DNA of 64,000 nucleotides from contig NC_048541.1 of assembly GCF_902806685.2 (NCBI RefSeq), positions 16,626,662 to 16,690,661 on the forward strand, read 5' to 3'. The position numbers were made by a program, and so were the translations under genes. Below the pieces are notes generated by a model. That model was given only the letters and a program-made list of their open reading frames with translations. It was not told where the DNA came from and searched no databases. The DNA comes from Maniola hyperantus. Its lineage: Eukaryota; Arthropoda; Insecta; Lepidoptera; Nymphalidae. Of the stretch, positions 33,825 to 45,103 are shown piece by piece; the stretch's first letter is position 1, and each line of letters opens with the position of its first letter.

Positions 33825-34925
33825 CCCCCTCCGGCACGGCGCACCCCCGCGATACAGGCCCCGCGAAACACCAAAACCTCATATGTCAATACAAACCGCT
33901 GCGACCATCAACAAATGTTCGTTAGGGTCCCACTTTAATCACACTGTAAGAATGACTATTTACATTCAATAATATCTGTCAATTCTAATAAGAATTTTAT
34001 CGTAGAACTTCTAACGTTGTTTGTTTAATTTTATATAGGTACTCACGCCTCAAGAAATAAATTTAGCTGTCAAACGTCAAATCAAATGCCAAAATTGCCA
34101 CTTTTTTTAACTGGTTGTACGGCTCTGGGTTCTAGCCTTTTTGAGCCTGGTAGTAATATAATGTCATGAATTTTTTGCTGTTTTTAATCTATTTACTTGT
34201 CGCATACAAATAATTTTTAAGTACTATTCCGTTTTTCTCCTCTGTGCTACACATAGGTAGTACATAGGTACTTTATAACTCCATGTCCCACATAGATTCA
34301 TGAAATCAGCTGATTCGAGCTCAAACATAAGTGACGTAAAAAGTACTCTGTGATAAGTGACCACAGAGTGCTTTGGTAATATCTTGGATGAATGCTGAGA
34401 TTACCTACCTCTCTATGGGCTTGTGGCTAGGTCGCTAGGCCAAAGATTTTGCAAGTACCTACTACTACGTAGTACAACGTATTCCTATGTCGATGGGCTA
34501 GGCAATATAGTACCTAGATAATCTATGGGCTAGGCATCGATATAGGAATACACCTACTACGAAGTAGTAGGTAGGTACTTAGAAATTCTTTGTGGCTAGG
34601 TCACGAATAGGTCCATGGTCTATAGGTCTATATGTCTATGGGTAATAAGTGACAGTGACAGAAGATGTCAGCGAATGTCAAGTCGTCGGACGTCGAAGTC
34701 GAAGTTCGAACACTCGATCATAGATAATATACTAATCTCGATTACAAAACAAACAATAATCACTAAATTCCAAAAATATAAAATCTTCAATTAATAAAAT
34801 GGGGAATTAGACTAAAATAAATACATACTAAAACCTAGTTTGATGAATCATGGAACCTTTTATCTCCGCTGCTTATCGTTAACAGTACAGGAAAGTCAAA
34901 ATTGAGCATTGCAAAGCAAGGAGTA
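33825..34925. promoter_or_regulatory. Shared divergent promoter region of CLPB and the KIAA0930 homologue
   Basis: 1101 bases separate the two ATGs, which face away from each other. The proximal 60 bases on the KIAA0930 side are GC-rich. The middle contains an imperfect inverted repeat at about 34453-34581. No TATA box is convincing. Confidence 0.5.
34453..34581. repeat. Foldback repeat in the divergent promoter
   Basis: Left arm AAGTACCTACTACTACGTAG with ATTCCTATGTCGAT, and right arm ATCGATATAGGAAT with CTACGAAGTAGTAGGTAGG, are reverse complements with small gaps, around a repeated GGGCTAGGCA core. Probably a MITE. Confidence 0.6.
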
Positions 34926-35124
34926 ATGATTTCAGCAGTGCGTGGAGGATGGAGGGTGCTGGTCAAGGTGGGGTCGACCCGGCTGGTTGTGGTGCCCGCG
35001 AGGCGCTGCTGTTCGGGCGCCGTGGCCCGGAGCAGTGCGCCGCCGGGCGCCAGCAGGGCACGCTACGTGCTGGGCTCTGCAGCCGTGGGCGTAGCGCTTA
35101 TCGCTGCTGACTATGTGTATAACG
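34926..35124 (+). CDS. CLPB: CLPB exon 1 (mitochondrial presequence)
   Basis: Starts MISAVRGGWRVLVKVGSTRL, with many Arg and no acidic residues until the later membrane-like stretch, as in a matrix/IMS targeting sequence. Donor AACG|GTGCGT, phase 1. Confidence 0.85.
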
Positions 35125-36188
35125 GTGCGTGCTTTTCACTCACTGCAGTTTTGTCTACGGCTGAGATCTATAAACTAATCAGACAGCGCTATCGCTAACA
35201 TACATTTAGTATAGAAGCAGCAATTGTGGATTGTAACGTGCTTGGTGGCTGCCTTTTCCTGTATGTTTAGCAGAAAGAGGGTGGGCACTGGGCAGTGCAT
35301 ATCGCATGCTGCATAGTGCACTGTACACATTTGATGTGTTTCAGCAGATTATAGCAAATTAACCTTCTGGTTCATCATGTAGCATAAATCTGTCACATTT
35401 TAACTAAGACTTAAGTCTGAACAAGGTCAAAGTACAGCCAAGCAATGTACATATAGGTAGATCTTAGCCTAAGAGATTAAGTCATTAGTGAGGGATACAG
35501 GCTGCATGAGACCGTATCAAGTATGTAGTACACAGGTACACGGGTGTAGTATCAAGTATGTAGTACACAGGTACACGGGTGTAGTATCAAGTATGTAGTA
35601 CACAGGTACACGGGTGTAGTATCAAGTATGTAGTACACAGGTACACGGGTGTAGTATCAAGTATGTAGTACACAGGTACACAGGTGAAGCTGTAGGTATC
35701 ATCAGTATGCTATTTTTCTGCTCCATCAATCAATTTACTCATTTAATGGGATTCAATGATGCCAGAACTATTGTCTAAAAATATACACTTGATAAATGAG
35801 AAATTATTAATGTAAGAAAATATACTAAAACATAAAGTTACTAAACAGTTTATATAAAACATGAAACAAACTGGATCTACAAAAACATGTTTAGTTTCCA
35901 TACATATCTCTTTGTAGTCTAATAATAAGTACTTAAATAATAACATCTTAAAAACAAAATTATGTTTAGTAAACTTAAATAATATTTCTTTATACAGAAA
36001 AAAAGTTCTTCAAAGCAGCTAAAGTTGGGAATGTACAAGAGTTAAGGAAGTAAGTATTTCACTTAAATAGTATCCACAATCACAGGTTGGCAAGAATCGG
36101 TTCAATTTTATATACTTCATTGATTTATTTTTGGCATTTTACCACTCGAGCATGGAGAAGTCATTTTTGTTGGACAAGCACATTTTGT

Positions 36189-36239
<51 letters not shown>

Positions 36240-38758
36240 CGTTCAGACAGATGGAAGCAGTGCACGGCGACGGAAAGAGCTCTGGCGACGCGGGCGAAGG
36301 CGGGCCGGCCAATCGCCGACACGCCCTAGGCTGGACCGCCCTCATGGTGGCGGCGGCCAACGACCAACCTGCCGCAGTTCGCGAGCTTCTGCGGCTCGGA
36401 GCACGCCCCGACTTGCCGGAACAATACGCGGGAGCGTCCACAACGGCGGCCACCACGGGCCTTCATCCATTGGAAGTACTGCAGAGGCGGGAGGACGAGT
36501 TCTGCAGTGCTATGAACGCTCGGGCGTCGTTTCTGGGCTGGACGGCTCTCCACTACGCCGCTCTAGCCGACTCCACCACCTCGGCCAAGGCCTTGCTCGA
36601 GGCCGGCGCCGACCCCACCTCCCGCGACCACGCCGGCCGCCGGGCCTTGCACTACGCCAGGGACCCTTCCACCACTCGAGACGTGATCCTCGAGCACGTC
36701 GGCAAATGGGAGGAGGCGGCGGCCGCGGCGGCTGCGGAGGAGCGCCGCAGGTTCCCCCTCGAGCAGCGACTCAAGCAGTTCATCGTCGGCCAAACCGCCG
36801 CCATAGAGACGGTCGCGGCGGCCGTGAGGCGGAAAGAGAACGGCTGGGCCGACGAGGAACACCCGCTCGTGTTTCTCTTCTTAGGAAGCTCCGGGATCGG
36901 GAAGACGGAGCTCGCGAAGCAGCTGGCCAGGTACATGCACCGCGACGACCCCGCGGCGTTCATTCGCCTGGACATGTCGGAGTACCAGGAGAAGCACGAA
37001 GTGGCCAAGCTGATCGGCGCGCCGCCCGGCTACGTGGGCCACGAGGAGGGCGGCCAGCTGACGCGGGCGCTGGCGCGGCGCGCGGACGCGGTGGTGCTGT
37101 TCGACGAGGTGGACAAAGCACATCCGGATGTACTCACAGTACTCTTGCAGCTTTTCGATGAGGTGTGTTCCAAGTTTTCCGGTAAAAGGGAGTATCTACA
37201 CAGAACTAGGATGACCCACAAAACTAGATCTATTAAAGAATCTCTAATATCTTGCGGTACATTTCATAATTTGCATAACTTAGCACAATGAGTTTCAAAA
37301 TAACTTTGCTAGATAACAGCAGATGACATAGAAATTTTATGAAGTAGACACCGATTCTGCAGAAACATAACAGGTCTCAAATCCACCCCATAGTTTCTTG
37401 AGCAAATAGGCAATTCTGGCCATTGGAGGGATATTTAGCCCGAGAGATATAAATTCGTGCACACAGCCTTTTACCTACTGTAAAACAGATTGCTGAGAAA
37501 CAAGAAATAGACGAAAAAACCGGCCAAGTGCGAATCAGACTCGCGCACCGAGGATTCCGTACTACAGTCTACATAACGTACTAAATTTTGCACGATAAAT
37601 CAAAAACTACTAAGCATAAAAATAAATAAAAATCTGTTTTAAAATGTACAGGTAAAGCCCTTTCATATGATACCCCACTTCGTATAGTTTACTTTGAAAG
37701 TGAAAAATTATTATTTGTTCATGGACACAATTTTTCACGGTTTTCGGATTTTTCCTCTTAAGTGTGCTACAAGACCTACCTACCTGTCAAATTTCATGAT
37801 TCTAGGGCAACGGGAAGTAGGTACCCTGTAGGACAGACAACGAAGTGATCCTATATTACACTGAACCATTCCGCGTGGTGGTTGGCAGGGTCGGCTGACG
37901 GACGGCAAGGGCAAGCTGATCGAGTGCAAGAACGCCATCTTCGTGATGACGTCCAACCTGGCGGCCGACGAGATCGCGCAGTACGGGCTGCAGCTGCGCC
38001 GCGAGGCCGAGGCGCGCGCCGCGCAGCGCGCCCGCGCGCATCCCGCGCACCCCGCGCCCGCCGCGCCCGCCGCCGACACGCCCGTCGGTAAACAACTAAA
38101 CACACGTAACGTAACAACTAAACGTACTTGTCATTGGCTAACTGAACCGGCGTTGTACAAAATTCCAGAGCAATTCGACGAGCAGTCCGCGTCGGTGATA
38201 CTGCCGCACCCTGCAGACGTGGAGCTGATCGAGGCGGAAGAGGCGCTGCAGGTGTCGCGCAAGTTCAAGGACACGGTGGTGCGGCCGATCCTGAAGCGGC
38301 ACTTCGGGCGCGACGAGTTCCTGGGCCGCATCAACGAGATCGTGTACTTCTTGCCGTTCTCGCGCCAGGAGCTGCTCACGCTGGTGCAGATGGAGCTCAA
38401 GGCGTGGGCGGAGAAGGCTCGCGCGCGCCACGCAGTGGAGCTGCGCTGGGAGGGCGGCGTGCTGGGAGCTCTCGCTGACGGGTGAGTCTGTCTGCTCGGG
38501 GATGAGGACAGTGCGGGTGAGTGGTCTGACCGTCACGTCACGTCGTGTGTGTTCAGATACGACGTGCACTACGGCGCGCGCTCCATCAAGCACGAGGTGG
38601 AGCGGCGCGTGGTGAACCAGATCGCGCTGGCGGCGGAGCGCGGCGCCGTGGCGCGCGGCTGCGGCGTGCTGCTGCGCGAGCGCGCCGGCCGCGTGCTGCT
38701 GGCCGTGCGCGCGCCCAGCGACAAGGACTACTCGCCGCTGGACCTCGCGCAGCTGTAG
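34926..38758 (+). CDS. CLPB: CLPB/Skd3, mitochondrial ankyrin-AAA+ protein disaggregase (6 exons)
   Basis: ATP-driven disaggregase of the mitochondrial intermembrane space. Six exons sum to 1881 bases (626 aa; human CLPB is 707). The N-terminus is Arg-rich and basic, a mitochondrial presequence, followed by a hydrophobic stretch (VLGSAAVGVALIAADYVY). Ankyrin repeats follow (GWTALMVAAAN about residue 115, GWTALHYAALAD about 180), then one AAA+ domain: Walker A GSSGIGKT (about 297-304), pore loop GYVG (345-348), Walker B VVLFDE (366-371), sensor 1 MTSN, and the C-terminal D2-small region DEFLGRINEIVYFLPF and YGARSIKHEVERRVVNQ with the sensor-2 Arg. An upstream in-frame TTG exists, but the first ATG (34926) suits a presequence. 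The gene is divergent from the KIAA0930 homologue. The exon 3 start and the exon 4/5 intron each have in-frame alternatives. Confidence 0.94.
35514..35688 (+). repeat. 35-base minisatellite, five copies, in CLPB intron 1
   Basis: GTATCAAGTATGTAGTACAC plus AGGTACACGGGTGTA repeated at 35514, 35549, 35584, 35619 and 35654. The units look identical except at the right end. Confidence 0.88.
35998..36049 (+). CDS. CLPB: CLPB exon 2
   Basis: A 52-base exon between TTTATACAG and GTAAGT. With the flanking split codons it reads EKKFFKAAKVGNVQELRK, the opening helix pair of the ankyrin region. It was too short to stand out as an ORF. Confidence 0.88.
36191..36239 (+). repeat. (ATG)16 microsatellite next to the CLPB exon 3 acceptor
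   Basis: Sixteen ATG triplets end seven bases before the chosen 3' splice site at 36246. Confidence 0.92.
36247..37162 (+). CDS. CLPB: CLPB exon 3 (ankyrin repeats and AAA+ core)
   Basis: Large exon ending LLQLFDE|GTGTGT. I chose the acceptor GACGTTCAG|ACAGATGG because it completes the AA|A codon. The bases before it are a (ATG)16 microsatellite rather than a pyrimidine tract. An acceptor at 36150 (ACTCGAG|C) is also in frame and would add 32 residues including 16 consecutive Met. Confidence 0.85.
37515..37858 (+). mobile_element. CCGGCCAAGTGCGAATCAG-type interspersed repeat in CLPB intron 3
   Basis: Starts AAACCGGCCAAGTGCGAATC, contains the CTACCTGTCAAATTTCATGA and GGCAACGGGAAGTA words, ends ACAACGAAGTGATCCTATA only 30 bases before the exon 4 acceptor. 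Other copies: 60755-61177 and 32690-33425 (the latter split by unrelated DNA). Confidence 0.62.
37889..38087 (+). CDS. CLPB: CLPB exon 4 (sensor 1 region)
   Basis: Acceptor GGTTGGCAG|GGTCGGCTG continues LFDE to GRLTDGKGKLIECKNAIF, then VMTSNLAADEIAQYGLQLRR and an Ala/Pro/His-rich stretch. Donor GTCG|GTAAAC. Confidence 0.9.
38169..38481 (+). CDS. CLPB: CLPB exon 5
   Basis: Acceptor AAATTCCAG|AGCAATTC restores Glu-Gln-Phe. Encodes FKDTVVRPILKRHFGRDEF and LGRINEIVYFLPFSRQEL, matching the CLPB small domain. Donor GACGG|GTGAGT. The 81-base intron before it has no in-frame stop, so retention would insert 27 residues. Confidence 0.87.
38557..38758 (+). CDS. CLPB: CLPB exon 6 (C-terminus)
   Basis: Acceptor GTGTTCAG|ATACGACG. 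Encodes YDVHYGARSIKHEVERRVV with the sensor-2 Arg, and ends DYSPLDLAQL-stop at 38756-38758. Confidence 0.92.
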
Positions 38759-38868
38759 CCGCCTTCACGCCGTCACCCGACACTCCCGCTGTAGCTACTC
38801 GCCGTTCGCGTGCCCCGGGACGAGGACTTTAGCTACTCCCCCATACCTACTGCCGTCCCATATTCTAC

Positions 38869-38874
38869 AATAAA
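38869..38874 (+). terminator. CLPB: CLPB polyadenylation signal
   Basis: AATAAA 111 bases after the CLPB stop; no earlier hexamer is seen. Confidence 0.65.
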
Positions 38875-38934
38875 ACTGGTTTAGGTTGCATAAAAATATT
38901 TGCTAAATCTAATTATATCACATCACACAATTAT

Positions 38935-39125
38935 CATCGTCATCATTATCAACCGATAGACGTCCACTGCTGGACATAGGTCTCTTGTAGGGACTTCCAC
39001 ACGCCGAGGTCTTGCGCCGCCGTCATCCAGCGGCTCCCTGCGACTCGTCTGAAGTCGTCAATCTAACGCTGCGCCTTCCGGTGCGAGGTCGCCATTCCAG
39101 CACCTTGGAACTCCAACCTCTATCG
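38935..39125 (+). mobile_element. RTE-like LINE 3' UTR family repeat
   Basis: CATCATTATCAACCGATAGA, CGTCCACTGCTGGACATAGG, CATCCAGCGGCTCCCTGCGA: a common lepidopteran repeat. Fragments recur at 45355-45420 (just before Trpgamma exon 14) and at 62995-63045. Confidence 0.55.
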
Positions 39126-39484
39126 GTTTTCCGAACTATACACGCACAATAGTTATGAATATGATCATCGTTTCCTCCCCAAATAACAAACAAACCTTTA
39201 CAAAGGACAGCACCTTTTTAACTTCACTAACAAACTGGAGGCGGTGGAGGCGGTGGAGGCCAGGCTGGTGAGCCGGGTGCAACTCGGTGGGGGCAGCACT
39301 AGCACAGTTACCACTTACGATAATAATAAGTAATTTATACAGCTAGGTACTGAATTCCATTGTTATTGAATAAAGAAAAGTTGTAATATATATCTTTTGA
39401 ACTTATTTATGTAGTTTAATTTCTAGGAACTTCTATAAAGCGAGTTTAGTACGTTGTACTTACGTAGAAATTAGTGCGCCACAG

Positions 39485-39620
39485 GTCGAGACTCGACTTG
39501 GCTATCGGGGCATGAGGCGGGGGGACGCCCCGCACACCCGCACATCCCCGGCGCTAACCCGCGCCGGTGTGCGCGAGCGTCCCCACGCCTCATAGCCCGA
39601 TTGCCATGTTGACCTGTCGC
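39485..39620. mobile_element. GCGACAGGTC-ended foldback repeat
   Basis: CAGGTCGAGACTCGACTTGG at left and, inverted, GCCATGTTGACCTGTCGC at right, with GC-rich CGGCGCTAACCCGCGCC inside. Related copies at 11690-11820 and 42348-42420. Confidence 0.5.
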
Positions 39621-40109
39621 ATACTATGTTACAGTACGCGGCAGAAAGTAATGTAAATCGACCTTTATAAGGAGATAGCAGATTTATAGAGCATTGTCTC
39701 TGTCGTTGAGAGCGACAAAACGTCACATAGGTATATGAATGACAGAGACAACGCTCTACAAAGCGGAAATGTCATTCTAAAGGTCGATGTGCTTTCTGCC
39801 TCGTAGTGTAAGTGTATTTAAGTATGAATAAGGAATTATGACCAGCAGAGGAACCGCGTGTTCCACTTGTCGCTCGTCACCGTGTCACTCGTGTCTGTTG
39901 GTCCGCCTCGTGAATGGACCAGGTCGAAATGTAGTGGGAAGTTTCGGTTAAAAATAAAACTGCAGATGTATAGTGCATATTTTATTATAAACTTCGCACC
40001 GTTATATACAAATATAATGTATAAATAAACAACAACTCTTTACAAAATATAAATCGATTATGTGGCGACGCGACGGCGCCGCAACAACTAAACACGTGAA
40101 GGCCTCCGG

Positions 40110-40171
40110 TGATACTACTCGATAACTCGATTATCGATAATCGATAATCGATAACACGAGACTAATCGATA
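40110..40171. promoter_or_regulatory. TATCGATA-type motif cluster
   Basis: CTCGATAACTCGATTATCGA, then repeated TAATCGATAATCGATAA and a distal TAATCGATA. Six ATCGAT/CGATA cores in 60 bases, between the convergent 3' ends of CLPB and Trpgamma. It resembles DREF/BEAF-type sites known in Drosophila; function here is inferred. Confidence 0.4.
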
Positions 40172-40445
40172 CACGTAAATTATAACAGCAATATACGATT
40201 TTCTATTGTGCGCAGTATCCATCTAATGTCGTCATGCCAGCGTCTCGAGTGAAAGATGAGATAGGGGGGGGTTCCAGAACTTCGTACCTATAGGACTTAG
40301 GTACCTACAGAAAATACCTTCGGTACGCATTAGAATTTGAATGATAAATCGGCCTTACTCAAGAAAGGTTTTGTCGACGTTTGCCCGACTATAGTTCCCC
40401 GAGTTCGTCTTTCGCGACAACTCGCGTCCACCTCCCAGCGGATCC

Positions 40446-40447
<2 letters not shown>

Positions 40448-40500
<53 letters not shown>

Positions 40501-40502
40501 CA
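40448..40502 (+). repeat. 7-base minisatellite (GGCAGTA)n
   Basis: About eight GGCAGTA units in tandem in the CLPB-Trpgamma intergenic region. Confidence 0.85.
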
Positions 40503-40694
40503 CCTATATACTATCCGTTTCAAATGTGAATAAGACGTTCGGCAAAATGGATACTTAAGTACCTAATAGGTATTAAACCATTTTTTTCTTTAGGTAGTAA
40601 AAAGAATGTTAGCCATATTAAATGACTAATATTCTTCTTATTCCCCTTTCCTCTCCAATTAAGCGTCAGGCTTGTACTAGGAGCAGGTACGACA

Positions 40695-40920
40695 ATAGTG
40701 CAACGGGCGGGATTTGAACCGACGACCTTTCGGTTTTCAGTCCACTCCTATACCGGTTGAGCTATTAAGGCTCAATCGGTATAGGGGTGACTGTGACGGC
40801 AGACTTCACACTCCTATGAAAACATTATGGAAAACTCTCAGGCATGCAGTTTTCGTCACGATGTTTTAGCAAGTGATATTTATAAGAGGTTTCGGGATCG
40901 AACCCCATGTTCCCTGAAAT
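40695..40920 (-). mobile_element. tRNA-like SINE head and adjoining SINE body
   Basis: Minus strand of 40698-40773 folds like a tRNA remnant: TTAATAGCTCAACCGGTATA (A box) and GTCGGTTCAAATCCCGCCC (B box). SINE body words with AACATTATGGAAAACTCTCA follow. Not a functional tRNA: the arms are imperfect and body sequence is attached. Confidence 0.5.
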
Positions 40921-41557
40921 CCCTGACACCGTGACACGATCACACGAGTCCACCAGCTTGAGGTCACCGCTAAGTTATTACATGGTTACTTACTTCACGT
41001 TCGTACACACATTCAAGTAGCCCTAGTAGGGCAAATGTAAACATGAATAAAGCCGATTTCTTATTTTATAGCTAATCATTATGATATAGGGTACATAAAT
41101 ATGCCAACAAATAAACTATTTAATAGGTGTGCGCATCCTCCTTTCCATCTTCGTTCCCATCAAAGTCTACGCTCTATTAAAAAGGCTCGTGCAGTCTACT
41201 GATGAAGTGAATTAATCGAAACAACAATTTTCACGTAGATAGAACTAACAGGCATGGCTGAGTTCCCCATGGAAATCATATAGAGCAAAATTATCTAATA
41301 TGGAGTTATTTTCTATGATGTATCACTTAATTTGGTTAGTATAAATACGGAACATCCGCTGATGTAGGCAGGTACGGCTGAGGGGGAACGACCCAAGGGC
41401 CAAGGAAGCATTCCTTCTCCGCGACGCTGATGTCGGTCGCGTGCACGCGTGTCACTCCGCAGTAACACCTACGTGAGGGGAAAATCTCCGGAGATCTTTC
41501 CGCAATATTATTCACGAACATGGTCATACAAAAGCTCACAATCTAATGGAAATTGTA

Positions 41558-41702
41558 AAGCCTTGGTTGAGCACAACGCGTTACGGCAGGGCTCTAGAAA
41601 TTTGAACTCTGCTTGAAGCCGGAGCCGTGTAGCAGCGGTCGTGGTGTACCAGCATACCACGAGTCGCGACGAGCTTGTGTTTGACCAAGGCTCAACGGCA
41701 GT
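41558..41702. repeat. Inverted repeat (CCTTGGTTGAGCACA / TGTGTTTGACCAAGG)
   Basis: Imperfect terminal arms around 115 bases with an inner AGCATACCACGAGTCGCGA-type section; likely a MITE remnant. Confidence 0.4.
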
Positions 41703-41799
41703 CTCTCCGACACTCGCTCCACACCAACGTAGTTTGGTTATTATACTTACCAATGAAACTCGACGTAGGTAATTTTGTAGACACGTGTCCATAAGAATC

Positions 41800-41941
41800 C
41801 GATATCTCTGTAGTTTGCCAGATTTCCGTTAAAATAACTAGTTTAAGGATTTGTATGTAAGTATTAGGTAAAAAAAATCTTGAAGCTGTGTAACTTTGAA
41901 ACTGAATATTTTAACGGAAATCTGAAAACCACACAGATATT
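41800..41941. mobile_element. Short foldback MITE
   Basis: ATATCTCTGTAGTTTGCCAG with ATTTCCGTTAAAAT at left, and ATTTTAACGGAAAT to ACCACACAGATAT at right, are inverted copies of about 34 bases. Confidence 0.65.
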
Positions 41942-42425
41942 AGTTTCTAGAACTCATATCTACAAAATTGAGTTTTGATTTGTTAGTCTTCAAATAGCCA
42001 AATTAAATTAGATTGGGGTGCTCTACGAATAGACCCCTCTTAAATGGTGTTTGTAAGAGTATCATGTTTTTTTTTAACAACTGGAACTGGAGGAGGAACG
42101 AAGCGATCTATTCTTATTAAGTATGTATGTTCCTAAGCTATTTCATTTATGAAACTACTAGATAGATTATTGCTTATGATAAGTCCCGTTATCGCACCAT
42201 TCATTTAGATATAAGTAGGTACAACCTGGCTATAGCCTAGGATTCTAGATATAGCTAGCTAATACGGTTTGAGATGCTTCTCTACATCACACTTGCGACC
42301 ACAGACGGTGCTTGCGACATAAAACATTTTCGGAGAAAATATTTATAATTCGCGACAGGTCGAAATAGCAATCGGGATATAAGGCGGGGCACGCCTCGAT
42401 AGCCATGTCGACGTGTCGCGTACTA

Positions 42426-44958
42426 TACGTACCTATAGTTATACTGTTTGTATATTACTCGTTGCAGCAGTACTTCGCAACGCGGCATAACGCACACAAT
42501 ACGTGGCAGAAACATCTGCAGGACATGACACTAAACGGCGCGTATGTGTGTAATACAAGGAGCTGTATCGTGCGCGCTCTGTCTGATAAGCGACTGGCGC
42601 ACCGCCTGATCCAGAAACACATTAGGTCGTAGCTCGTTATCCGAAAAGCTACGTCCGTCGTACGACGCCGACGGGTAAACGAGGAGTTTCGGGAGCGGCT
42701 AGTATAATCAGTAAATTGGACAACATGTTTCACATAAAATCCCTGTTTCTTCTTGTTCGACATTACCCTAACGAACCGAGAGCCCGCGATCGCCAGAACT
42801 AGTTACATATCAGGGGGCACGGAAGTGCCCCCGCCAAGACGAGCCAAACTAAAGGACGGGGCACTACGTACCTTTTCTCGAAGCGTTTCGTCGTATTTTC
42901 GAGCAGTCATAGCTTTGGTCTGGATGACGCTAGAAAGCTGAAATTTTCAGGACAAGGTGTCCTCAGCAACCTTATTAAAATATTAAGTATCATTTATCTA
43001 ACTTTTATAGTTTCAGATTTATTGATACCTGAAATACGCCGATTTCGTGACTTACTGATGATCATCATAATTCATAGTCAAAAATGTTTTTAATGTTTAA
43101 TGTTCTTGGTATATTTATTATCAGATATAACATGTAAGCCCATAAGAATAGTTTGTGTGACAATCAAGAAATGGCCCCACTATACATTTTCGAGATTTAA
43201 ATATTAAACGGCCAAGCCATACTTTTTTACCAAGATGTAGGAATTGTAGAATCAAGGCTTATAAGAAGAGTTATTTGTTATTTAATATTATAAATGTGAT
43301 ACAGTCAAGAGCACTTAAGAGCTATATACTTTGGACTTGGGACAAGCCCCAGCAGCACAAATCGAAGCTCAGCTAGCGGCTTGGCTCTACTATTAATAAT
43401 AGATCTCATAACTTTTTAACATTGAAAGCATTATGAACTCGTGAGTCTTGGCAACCAAATTTACATGAAATGTTTTTGGTGGGATTGTAGTTACAAGTTA
43501 CACGACGTTTAACTTAGTGCCGATTTCACCAACCTCGGATGACATATTATTATACCTACCTAATCAATGAATAAATTGGGCGTAGTGACAGTTTTTGTAC
43601 TGAAAACCTGCCAAAATATCAAAATTCTCGAATAAGACTTAGGTATTTTACGTTGGCAAAATCGGTATTAGTCTGTTAGTTCTCACATTCATTCTAATTT
43701 TGTTGCTCGTATCGTTTTCGATATTATCTCAAATAGGCACTGACGAATGGTCGTTTTTTCCGTTAATAATTTACGGGCGTCAACGTTATAAGTCAGAGTG
43801 CCAAATCTTAAAATCTCGTGGCTCTAGGCAGAGATCATTTATTTTTAATGAATTATATCTGTTCTAGTGGTTCTAGCTATATCCGATAAGCCCTATTGAG
43901 CTGTAACATAGGTGTGGCGACCGCAGGCCCGCGCTCTACCGACTAGGTACCTAGGTACAATGTAAACGCTATATTGTAGTGTGCGCTCGAACAACTTACA
44001 TCTGGAAAACATTCTGGAACACATGATTTGTAGATATCTATTGTATTCACCTAACTATCATAACTCAATCATTCTATTACAATATGTATTTACTATTTAA
44101 TATCTAAGTACATTACAATGTCATATGTAAAATAGACTTACGACTAGATATAGTTGCATCTACTTAACTAGTTGGTGTTCGATAAATATGTCCATTTATT
44201 TAATTTACTATAGGAAATGTCTAGGTACGTAGTTACCTACACTTAAAGTCTAATTAGGTCATCGTTATTCTACGTAGTACGCATCTTAACCTGCCGGAGA
44301 TTCAGGATGGCCCAGTCGGTTTACCGGTGGACGGCGCGGTGCGAGATCACACACAAGGCCGAAACCCCGAAGTTTAATCCAGTTGCTCACAATGTGATAA
44401 AGCGAGCACGAAGCGTTTTGTTATTTAAACAGAATACAAATTATAATAAATACAACAGAGATACCTACCTACAACTCACAAATTACAATTAAAAAAGCGT
44501 CTGTGCTTTTTATAATTTTGCTCAAGGGGGCGCATTTTTAGTAAGTACATGCCTAGGTTCGTTTTGGCGCCCTGCTTTTGACGGCACCCGGTGCGCTCGC
44601 AGTTCGCACCGCCCGCGCCCGCGCCCTGGGCCATCCATCCTGGTGATCTCACGGTAACGTACTTCGTTAGTAACATAATAATTATATATTCTAATGGAGA
44701 TAATCTGTCACGATTCCGATGCTAGTCAAGTTGCAGAGAAAATATTCTTCTGCTATTTATAACGTTATCATCGTTTCAGTAACAAATTCATTATCTATAC
44801 AAATAATTAATACCTAGGCCTTCTACTTCGATACATGCATCTGCAATCAACACCTAAGAGACATCAGACACCCATATCATGGGTACAGTCTGTTTTTCCT
44901 TAGTTTTCATAAAAGATAAACAAATCGGAGACACACAAGTTTCCACTCGTAGCATGAC
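42426..44958. other. Intergenic DNA downstream of Trpgamma
   Basis: No convincing gene. Short ORFs at 42405-42763 and 44307-44676 lack recognisable domains and codon bias. Confidence 0.45.
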
Positions 44959-44964
44959 TTTATT
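44959..44964 (-). terminator. Trpgamma: Candidate Trpgamma polyadenylation signal
   Basis: AATAAA on the minus strand, 139 bases beyond the exon 14 stop codon; the distance is normal for a 3' UTR. Confidence 0.5.
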
Positions 44965-45103
44965 GTCAGTTCGGAGTTTGTTTACCGCTCGGTGCGCCTC
45001 TTCCAGCGAGAATTTACTTGTTTACCTTCTAAGTAAACGAAGGAAAACTAAAGTAGGTGTAACAGTATACAAGATAGAACGCCAGGCCTCCGCGTCACCG
45101 GCG

